NCBI RefSeq assembly: GCF_001612765.1
Contig: NZ_BDBB01000054.1
Span: 1 to 44,754, forward strand
Length of the DNA: 44,754 nt
Reading direction: 5' to 3'
From: Nocardia arthritidis NBRC 100137
GTDB taxonomy: Bacteria; Actinomycetota; Actinomycetes; Mycobacteriales; Mycobacteriaceae
The notes below the pieces were generated by a model. That model was not told the origin of the DNA and did not search any database. It saw only the letters and a program-made list of their open reading frames with translations. Positions 8,636 to 15,254 of the stretch are shown one piece after another. Position numbers and translations under genes: made by a program. Position 1 is the first letter of the stretch. Every line of letters begins with the position of its first letter.

Positions 8636-8759
8636 AGGCCGCTGCACTACTGGGCTTCGTGGCAATTGTCTGTGCACTTCGCTACGGCAACACTCGATAG
8701 CGATGATCCACCCCACAACCGAGGGTGGATCGAATCATCGAGGACGAGGAGCACCACGA

Positions 8760-10211
8760 GTGCCGGATTTCGATCTCCTGGTGGTCGGCGGCGGCCCCGG
8801 CGGATATGTCGCCGCCATCCGCGCGGCCCAACGCGGCCTGCGGGTCGGCTTGGTCGAGAAGGAGCGCCCGGGCGGGGTCTGCCTCAACTGGGGCTGCATT
8901 CCGACCAAAGCGATGCTGCGATCCGCTGAAATCTTCCACACCCTGAGCACCGCAGCGGATTTCGGAATCTACGCCGACAACGTGCGCTACGACTTCGCCG
9001 CGGTGCGCCACCGCAAAGACGGCATCGTCAAGCAACTCACCGACGGCGTGGCGAGCCTGCTCGCCGCCAACGATGTCACGGTGATCGAGGGTCACGCCCG
9101 CTTCACCGGCCCGACCTGTGTCGAGGTGTTCGAGGCGGCCCAGTCGCCGGTCTTCCCCGGCGGGCCCCGCTACGCCGCCGCGCCGACGGCCACCGCCACC
9201 CGTGCGATCAGCGCGACCGACGTGATCATCGCGACCGGGTCGGTGCCCGCGCGACTGGCGATCCCGGGTGCAGACCTGCCGGGCGTCATCACCTCCGACG
9301 GCGCGTTCGGGCTGACCGACGTGCCCGAACGCCTAGTCGTCATCGGCGGCAGCGCGGTCGGCGCGGAATGGGCCAGCCTGTTCGCAGGCTTCGGCAGTCA
9401 GGTGACCATCGTCGAAATGCAGGACACCCTGGTGCCGCTGGAGGACGCCGACCTCGGCGCCGCCCTGGGACGGTCGTTCACCAAGCGCGGCATCACCGTG
9501 CTCACCGGCGCCACGGTCGATGCCATCACGCGCACCGACGCGCTGCGGGTGAGCGTGACCGGCAAGCACGCGCGCGAACTCGACGCGGACGTGGTGCTGG
9601 TCGGCGTCGGACGCCGTCCCAACACCGCCGATCTCGGCCTGGACGTCGCGGGAATCGACACCGACGCTCGCGGTTTCATCCCCGTCGACGAGCAGCTGCG
9701 CACCGGCGTCAAGCACGTCTACGCCATCGGAGACGTCACCGGGCGCGCCCTGCTCGCGCACGTCGCCTCGCATCAGGGGCTCACCGCCGCGGATGTGATC
9801 GCCGGTCACCCGGCGCGCATCGACTACACCGCGATCCCGGCCGCTACCTTCACCCACCCTGAGATCGCGAGCGTCGGGCTCACCGAGGCGAAGGCACATG
9901 CCGCCGGCCACGACATCGTCACCGCACGCTTCCCCTTCGCCGCGCTGGGGCGGGCCCAGACCTTCGGCGAGACCGAGGGATTCGTCAAAATCGTTGCCGG
10001 GCAGCGTCATCGAGAAGTGCTCGGCGTGCACATCATCGGCCCGTCGGCCAGCGACCTGATCACCGAGGGCGCGTTGGCAATCTCCCTCGAGGCGACCCTC
10101 GACGAGCTCGCCGACACCATCCACGCCCACCCCACTCTCGGCGAGATCGGCATGGAGGCGGCCCTGGCCGGCCTCGGACTGCCCGTGCACATCGCGCCCA
10201 GGAAGCGTTGA
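8760..10211 (+). CDS. lpdA: Dihydrolipoyl dehydrogenase (E3)
   Basis: The protein has 483 residues. GTG 8760-8762 has GAGGAG eight bases upstream. The FAD-binding motif is VVGGGPGGYVAA. The redox-active disulfide is CLNWGC (Cys41, Cys46), with Trp where Val is usual. The NAD-binding motif is VVIGGSAVGAEWA. VYAIGDVTG is the second FAD motif, and HAHPTLGEIGMEA carries the catalytic His-Glu. It reoxidises the lipoyl arm of E2 and reduces NAD. There is an Ala/Pro/Thr-rich insert around residues 125-150 (PVFPGGPRYAAAPTATATRA). First gene of a four-gene operon; the next gene follows within 12 bases. Confidence 0.92.
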   Translation: MPDFDLLVVGGGPGGYVAAIRAAQRGLRVGLVEKERPGGVCLNWGCIPTKAMLRSAEIFHTLSTAADFGIYADNVRYDFAAVRHRKDGIVKQLTDGVASLLAANDVTVIEGHARFTGPTCVEVFEAAQSPVFPGGPRYAAAPTATATRAISATDVIIATGSVPARLAIPGADLPGVITSDGAFGLTDVPERLVVIGGSAVGAEWASLFAGFGSQVTIVEMQDTLVPLEDADLGAALGRSFTKRGITVLTGATVDAITRTDALRVSVTGKHARELDADVVLVGVGRRPNTADLGLDVAGIDTDARGFIPVDEQLRTGVKHVYAIGDVTGRALLAHVASHQGLTAADVIAGHPARIDYTAIPAATFTHPEIASVGLTEAKAHAAGHDIVTARFPFAALGRAQTFGETEGFVKIVAGQRHREVLGVHIIGPSASDLITEGALAISLEATLDELADTIHAHPTLGEIGMEAALAGLGLPVHIAPRKR

Positions 10212-10222
10212 GGAGCCCCGCC

Positions 10223-11392
10223 GTGACCACCAGCACCACCCCCCGCAAACCTAGTCGCAAGACGACTCGGTCGGCGACGCGTCCCCCCGCGCCGATCGCC
10301 GAGGACCGCGGCATCGACGATGCCTCCACGCAAACCCGCGTCGCCGCCGCGGGCAGCGCCCCGGTCGATGCGCGCATCACCGCACAGGACCCCGACACCC
10401 TGCGCGGACTGTATCGCGACATGCTGTTCGTGCGCCGGTTCGAGGAGCGCACCGCACAGAGCTATCAGCAGGCCCAGATCGGCGGTTACTGCCACCTCAA
10501 CCTGGGCGAAGAGGCCACCGTGGTCGGGCTCGGCGCGGCCATGCGCCCGACCGACTACCTGTTCACCAACTACCGTGAGCACGGCTACGCGCTGGCCAAA
10601 GGCATCGAGCCCGGCCGGGTCATGGCCGAACTCTACGGCCGCTCCACCGGCACCTCCAAGGGCTGGGGCGGTTCCATGCACATGTACGACACCACCACCC
10701 GCCTGCTGGGCGGCTACGCCATCGTGGGCGGGCAGGTGCCGTTGGCCGTCGGCGCGGCGCTGGCCATCGACTATCGCGGCGAAGACGACGTGGTGGTCTG
10801 CCAGATGGGTGAGGGCACCACCAACATCGGCGCGTTCCACGAGTCGTTGAACATCGCGGCGCTGTGGAACCTGCCGGTGGTGTTCCTGGTGATCAACAAT
10901 CAGACCGGGATGGGCACCACGGTCGAACGCTCCTCCGCCGAACCGGATCTGTGGAAGCGCGCGGCCGCCTACCGCATGCGCGGAGAGCGCGTGGACGGCA
11001 CCGATGTGCTGGCCGTGCGCGAGATGGCCGGTGAACTGATCGAATCCGCCCGGCGCGAGCGCAAACCCGCTCTGCTGGAGGCGGTCAGCTACCGCCTCAA
11101 GGGCCATTCGGTGGTCGACCCGGCGAAATACCGCACCGAAGAAGCCGTTTCGATCGCCCGGAGCAACGATCCCGTCGTCCGGTGGCGCGACGCGCTGCTC
11201 GCCGCCGGTGTATTGAGCGACCGGTCCGTGGCCGCGCTGGAAGACGAGGTGAGCGCCGAGGTCGCCGCGGCGGTCGAATTCGCCGCGAGCAGTCCGCACC
11301 CGCAGCCGTCGAGCCTGTTCGACTACAACTACGCGACGCCCGTGGCGGGCGACTCGCGCCGCCTGCCCGCCGATCCGCTCTTCTCCCGTTAA
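10223..11392 (+). CDS. pdhA: Pyruvate/acetoin-type dehydrogenase E1 component, alpha subunit
   Basis: The protein has 389 residues. GTG 10223 is preceded by AGGAG at seven bases. The first 50 residues are a low-complexity Thr/Arg/Pro/Ala tail. The E1 alpha core follows: LYRDMLFVRRFEE, YREHGYALAKG, the GWGGSMHMYD block and the thiamine-diphosphate motif with metal-binding Asn. The motif reads GEGTTN (residues 196-201) where GDG is usual. The phosphorylation-loop-like segment YRLKGHSVVDPAKYRT is present. With E1 beta it decarboxylates a 2-oxoacid and acylates the lipoyl group of E2. Acetoin dehydrogenase is the main alternative, since these subunits are very similar. Confidence 0.88.
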   Translation: MTTSTTPRKPSRKTTRSATRPPAPIAEDRGIDDASTQTRVAAAGSAPVDARITAQDPDTLRGLYRDMLFVRRFEERTAQSYQQAQIGGYCHLNLGEEATVVGLGAAMRPTDYLFTNYREHGYALAKGIEPGRVMAELYGRSTGTSKGWGGSMHMYDTTTRLLGGYAIVGGQVPLAVGAALAIDYRGEDDVVVCQMGEGTTNIGAFHESLNIAALWNLPVVFLVINNQTGMGTTVERSSAEPDLWKRAAAYRMRGERVDGTDVLAVREMAGELIESARRERKPALLEAVSYRLKGHSVVDPAKYRTEEAVSIARSNDPVVRWRDALLAAGVLSDRSVAALEDEVSAEVAAAVEFAASSPHPQPSSLFDYNYATPVAGDSRRLPADPLFSR

Positions 11393-11402
11393 GGACATCA
11401 CC

Positions 11403-12395
11403 GTGTCTGTCATGACCTATCGTGAAGCGCTGCGCGAAACCCTCCGCGAGGAGATGCGGCGCGACGACGATGTCTTCCTCATCGGGGAGGAGATCGGCAT
11501 CTTCGAAGGCTCCTACAAGATCACCGCTGGTCTGCTCGCCGAATTCGGCGAGCAACGGGTGCGCGACACTCCTATCGCCGAAGAGGGTTTCGTCGGCGCC
11601 GCCATCGGCGCCGCCATGCTCGGCCTGCGCCCGGTGGTGGAGATCATGACGATCAACTTCTCGCTGCTGGCGCTGGACCAGATCGTCAACCACGCCGCCA
11701 AGATCTACGGCATGTTCGGAGGGCAGACCAGCGTGCCCATGGTCATCCGTACCCCGGGCGGCGGCGGGCAGCAGCTGGGCGCCACACATTCGCAGAACAT
11801 CGAGCTGTACTACGCCTTCGTGCCGGGTCTGAAGGTGGTCGCGCCCAGCACTCCGGCCGATGCGCGAGCGCTGCTCAAAGCCGCCATCGAAGACGACGAT
11901 CCGGTGCTGTTCCTGGAGAACTTGTCGCTGTACAACACCAAGGGCGAAGTGCCGGAGAATCTTCCGGCCGCGCGAATCGGAAAGGCCGCTGTCACGAGAA
12001 CCGGCGCCGATATCACGCTGATCGGCTACTCCCGGATGGCCACGGTCTGCACCGAGGTCGCCGAGCGACTCGCCGCCGACGGCTTCTCCGCCGAGGTCGT
12101 CGACCTGCGCAGCCTTCGCCCGCTCGACCGCGACACCCTCGTCGAGTCAGTTCGCAAGACCGGTTGCGCCGTGATCGGCGAGGACGACTGGCTCACCTAT
12201 GGAATCGGCGCCGAGGTCGCCGCCTCCATCTCCGACGGCGCCTTCGACTATCTGGACGCTCCGGTTCGCCGGGTGGCCATGGCCGAGGTGCCGCTGCCCT
12301 ACGCCAAGCCGCTCGAACGGCTCGCCCTGCCGTCGGCCGATTCGCTGTACACCGCCGCGGTGGAAACCCTCGCGGCAGTCGGCAAACGACGCTGA
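11403..12395 (+). CDS. pdhB: Pyruvate/acetoin-type dehydrogenase E1 component, beta subunit
   Basis: The protein has 330 residues starting GTG 11403, with AAGGA upstream and an 10-base gap after E1 alpha. Characteristic blocks are FLIGEEIGIFEGSYKIT, the catalytic-Glu region RVRDTPIAEEGFVGAAIG, and EIMTINFSLLALDQIVNHAAK, followed by RTPGGGGQQLGATHSQ. The C-terminal transketolase fold has VVDLRSLRPLDRDTLVESV. The length is normal for the family. It completes the thiamine-diphosphate site with E1 alpha. Confidence 0.93.
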   Translation: MSVMTYREALRETLREEMRRDDDVFLIGEEIGIFEGSYKITAGLLAEFGEQRVRDTPIAEEGFVGAAIGAAMLGLRPVVEIMTINFSLLALDQIVNHAAKIYGMFGGQTSVPMVIRTPGGGGQQLGATHSQNIELYYAFVPGLKVVAPSTPADARALLKAAIEDDDPVLFLENLSLYNTKGEVPENLPAARIGKAAVTRTGADITLIGYSRMATVCTEVAERLAADGFSAEVVDLRSLRPLDRDTLVESVRKTGCAVIGEDDWLTYGIGAEVAASISDGAFDYLDAPVRRVAMAEVPLPYAKPLERLALPSADSLYTAAVETLAAVGKRR

Positions 12396-12413
12396 GACCC
12401 GAGGACGCATCCC

Positions 12414-13688
12414 ATGCCCGAAATCACCATGCCCCGCCTCTCCGACACCATGGAGGAAGGCGTCATCGTCTCCTGGCTCAAACAGGTGGGCGATCCGGTC
12501 GAACGAGGTGAAATCCTCGCCGAGATCGAAACCGACAAAGCCCTCATGGAGCTCGAAGCCTACGACAACGGCGTGCTCGAGCGGATCCTCGCCGCCGAAG
12601 GCGCGCGGGTGCCGATCGGAACCCCGATCGGTCTCATCGGCGACGGCAGCGCGACAGCCGCGACCGGTGTGAGCGGTAACGCCCCAACCCCGGCCGCCGC
12701 CGCACCCGCCGAGCATGCGCCCGCAGCTCATCCCGGCAACGGCCCCGAGCAGGGCAGCCGCGCGGTCCCGGCCGCCACTGACGGCGCCCACGCGACGCCG
12801 GAACGCAAAAAGACCTCGCCGCTGGCCCGCAAGATCGCCGCCGAACTCGGTGTCGACATCTCCACCGTGGCGGGCACCGGCCCCGGCGGACGCGTCGTCC
12901 GGCAGGATGTCGAATCCGCCCATCGCGCAGCCGAACTCGACTCGCCGACCGAAGTCGTCCCCGCTGCCTCGATCGGGACCTCTTCTGCGGCTGCGGGTGA
13001 CTACGAGGAGATCCCGCTGACGACCGTTCAACGGGTCTCGGCCACGCGGCTGACACAGAGCAAACAGCAGGCCCCGCACATCTATCTGACCTCCGCGATC
13101 GATGTGACCGAGTTGTTCGGCTTCCGCGCGCAGATCAACGCCACACTGGCGCAGACCGGCGCGGGGAAGGTCAGTGTCAACGATCTGCTGGTCAAGGCCG
13201 TCGCCGTGACGCTGCGAACGAACCCTTCGGTCAACGTGTCCTTCGCGGGCGACAAGCTGTTGCGCCACCGCGGAGTTCACCTTGGCATCGCCGTCGCCAC
13301 TGCCGCGGGCCTGCTCGTCCCGGTGCTGCGCGACGCCGATCGCAAGAGCGTGTCGGAGATCGCCGCCGAAAGCCGCGACAAGGCCGAACGCGCCCGCGAG
13401 CGCAAGCTGCGCACCGACGAGATGAACGGCGGCACCTTCACCATCTCCAATCTGGGGATGTTCGGAATCGAGCACTTCACCGCCGTGATCAACCCACCGG
13501 AGGCCGCCATTCTGGCCGTCGGCGCGGCCACCGACGAACTGCGGCTGGACGAGGATCGAGTGGTGACCAGGAAAATCCTGCGCGTCACCCTGTCCGCCGA
13601 CCACCGCGCCATCGACGGAGCCGTGGCCGCCCAGTTCCTGCAACAGCTGAAAGACCTGCTCGAGCATCCCCTCCGGATAGTGACCTGA
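12414..13688 (+). CDS. pdhC: Dihydrolipoamide acyltransferase (E2)
   Basis: The protein has 424 residues. One N-terminal lipoyl domain carries Lys42 in EIETDKALMELEAYDNG. An Ala/Pro-rich linker runs from about 85 to 125. The E3/E1-binding domain is TSPLARKIAAELGVDISTVAGTGPGGRVVRQDVE. A second linker leads to the catalytic domain, with SVNDLLVKAVAVTLR and the active-site LSADHRAIDGAVAAQFL near the C-terminus. The single lipoyl domain contrasts with the two or three of many Gram-positive PDH E2 proteins, and the acyl group cannot be read from sequence. Last gene of the operon; there is no strong terminator, only weak GC-rich complementarity after the stop. Confidence 0.92.
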   Translation: MPEITMPRLSDTMEEGVIVSWLKQVGDPVERGEILAEIETDKALMELEAYDNGVLERILAAEGARVPIGTPIGLIGDGSATAATGVSGNAPTPAAAAPAEHAPAAHPGNGPEQGSRAVPAATDGAHATPERKKTSPLARKIAAELGVDISTVAGTGPGGRVVRQDVESAHRAAELDSPTEVVPAASIGTSSAAAGDYEEIPLTTVQRVSATRLTQSKQQAPHIYLTSAIDVTELFGFRAQINATLAQTGAGKVSVNDLLVKAVAVTLRTNPSVNVSFAGDKLLRHRGVHLGIAVATAAGLLVPVLRDADRKSVSEIAAESRDKAERARERKLRTDEMNGGTFTISNLGMFGIEHFTAVINPPEAAILAVGAATDELRLDEDRVVTRKILRVTLSADHRAIDGAVAAQFLQQLKDLLEHPLRIVT

Positions 13689-13786
13689 CGCTACGGCCAT
13701 TACCCTCCCCGAGCGGGCGGCGATTCACCTCCGACCGACCCGGCAGCGGGCGCGTCCGGCCTCGAGCTGCTGGTCGAGCCACGCTG

Positions 13787-14068
13787 CTACCCCCGTCGGC
13801 GGCGCCACCCGGGCGTGACGTTCGCCGGTTGCAGCAACGTCGTGAAGGCCGGTGTCATCGTGTCGAATTCCGGAAGTGACAGCTCGTAGCGAGTGAACAG
13901 CTGTTGTACGGCCAAAACCATCTCGAGTATTTCGCGGAAACAGTCGTCCGGTCCGGACGCGCCTCGCAAGGAGCAGGTGGCCAGGTAGCTGCGCCGGGCA
14001 AGGGTGTCGGCGAGAACCGGGAATCTGACACAACCTGCGACGCCATCCGCGCGTAGCGAAATCAGCAC
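13787..14068 (-). pseudogene. Possible cytochrome P450 C-terminal remnant
   Basis: A 93-codon frame encodes GASGPDDCFREILEMVLAV followed by QQLFTRYELSLPEFDT and TTLLQPANVTPGWRRR. The arrangement resembles the end of a P450: heme Cys, then the L helix, then the RYxL strand, then a LxPxNxxPxxxxxR tail. The heme signature FGxGxRxC is not intact and nothing upstream continues the family. If the likeness is right it is a decayed fragment; otherwise it is an unrecognised small protein. The 434-base gap between 13689 and 14122 holds nothing else I can support. Confidence 0.3.
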
Positions 14069-14086
14069 GACGGCGACTTCCGTGCT

Positions 14087-14117
14087 CGGCCTGCCACTGT
14101 GGCGCAGTGGCAGGCCG
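14087..14117 (-). terminator. Strong hairpin after the DUF1801 gene
   Basis: CGGCCTGCCACTG pairs perfectly with CAGTGGCAGGCCG over a 5-base loop. It starts six bases after the DUF1801 stop. A stem of 13 bp with no U tract is typical of actinobacterial terminators. Confidence 0.75.
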
Positions 14118-14122
14118 GTTCT

Positions 14123-14596
14123 TCAGCTCACCGCCTTCTTCACCAGGTCACTGATCCGCGCCTCGTCGTCGGCGGTCAGCTTCGTGAGCGCGAAGGCGGT
14201 CGGCCATACAGTGCCGTCGTCGAGGGCGGCGATGTCGTTGAAACCGAACGTCGCGTACCGCGACTTGAACTTCTCCGCGCTCTGGAAGAAGCACAGGACC
14301 TTGCCGTCCTTGGCGTAGGCGGGCATGCCGTACCACAGTTTCGGCGACAGCTGCGGAGCGCAGGCTTTGACGATGGCGTGCAGACGTTCGGCGATGACCC
14401 GATCGGATTCCTGCATCCCAGCGATCTTCGCCAGCACGTCGTTCTCCCCGTCCGCCTTGGCCGCTCGGGAGCCCCGGCGCGCGGCCGTCTTCAGCTCTTG
14501 GGCATGTTCTTTCATCGCGGCTCGTTCCTCGTCGGTGAAACCGACGGAAGCCTTCGTCTTAGTGGTGGTACGGGTAGTGGACTGCTGCGCGGTCAT
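14123..14596 (-). CDS. DUF1801 domain protein
   Basis: The protein has 157 residues from ATG 14594-14596, with GAAGGAAACC upstream. It has a low-complexity Thr/Lys-rich N-terminus (TTRTTTKTKASVGF) and an acidic/basic helix (FTDEERAAMKEHAQELK). The DUF1801 (YdhG-like) fold follows, with SPKLWYGMPAYAKDGKVLCFFQ and TFGFNDIAALDDG. The family is widespread and its biochemical role is unknown. It sits 57 bases downstream of a VOC protein on the same strand, a pairing I have seen often in actinobacteria, so they probably form one transcript ending at the 14.1-kb hairpin. Confidence 0.85.
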   Translation of the reverse strand: MTAQQSTTRTTTKTKASVGFTDEERAAMKEHAQELKTAARRGSRAAKADGENDVLAKIAGMQESDRVIAERLHAIVKACAPQLSPKLWYGMPAYAKDGKVLCFFQSAEKFKSRYATFGFNDIAALDDGTVWPTAFALTKLTADDEARISDLVKKAVS

Positions 14597-14652
14597 GAGC
14601 TGGTTTCCTTCGTGGCGATCGTGGATGAAAGTGGGGTCGGGGGGTTCGGCGC

Positions 14653-15009
14653 TCAGCGGTCCTGGATCAACCCGAGCGCGTTGCCGTCGGTGTCGGCAAC
14701 GGTGGCGACCAGGCGGCCGCCGCCGACGTCGTGCGCGTGCTCCGTCACGGTGGCGCCCGCGGCGGTCAGCTCGGCCAGCTTCGCCTCGATGTCGAGCACG
14801 TGCCAGTAGGCCACCGGTGCGGTCATGCCTTGCGGGCCGCCGCCGGGCACCAGCCCGATGTGCTGGCCTTCGGCCTCGAAACCGACGTAGTAGGACGTGT
14901 CGGTCTGCGGCGCCACGCCGAGCAGGGCGGCGTACACGGCCTTCGCCGCCGCCAGGTCGGACACCGGATGCAGCACCGTCTTGATGCCCTGGGTGGAAGA
15001 GCTGGTCAT
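14653..15009 (-). CDS. VOC-family protein (glyoxalase/bleomycin-resistance fold)
   Basis: The protein has 118 residues from ATG 15007-15009, with AGGAG five bases upstream. The paired beta-alpha-beta modules read IKTVLHPVSDLAAAKAVYAALLG and PVAYWHVLDIEAKLAELTAAGATV, ending DTDGNALGLIQDR. It is a single VOC unit that would act as a dimer. The substrate is not predictable. First gene of the VOC-DUF1801 pair. Confidence 0.85.
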   Translation of the reverse strand: MTSSSTQGIKTVLHPVSDLAAAKAVYAALLGVAPQTDTSYYVGFEAEGQHIGLVPGGGPQGMTAPVAYWHVLDIEAKLAELTAAGATVTEHAHDVGGGRLVATVADTDGNALGLIQDR

Positions 15010-15254
15010 GATCACTCCTGAATTCGTCGGTCTCGTTGTTCCTGGTGCCGCCTGTCGAGGCGAACCGAACGTGCACACAGCATCTCCTCCGGCGCGGCCG
15101 GCGCACATCCGTGGCGACCACGGAACCGACCACGGAACGCGGCACGGATCACCCACGGTGGGTGCTCGGGCGCCGCGCGGACGTGGTCAGTGGCGAGGGC
15201 TGCGGACAGGCCGGAATCAACTCCCCACCACCGGAAACCGACCGCGGAGTAGGA

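Noticed and set aside
10007..11413. Minus-strand frame over the E1 alpha gene
   Set aside because: Gly/His/Gln-rich shadow; E1 alpha motifs on the plus strand are complete.
12147..13700. Minus-strand frame over the E2 gene
   Set aside because: Gly/Asp/Val-rich shadow composition, antisense to an intact E2.
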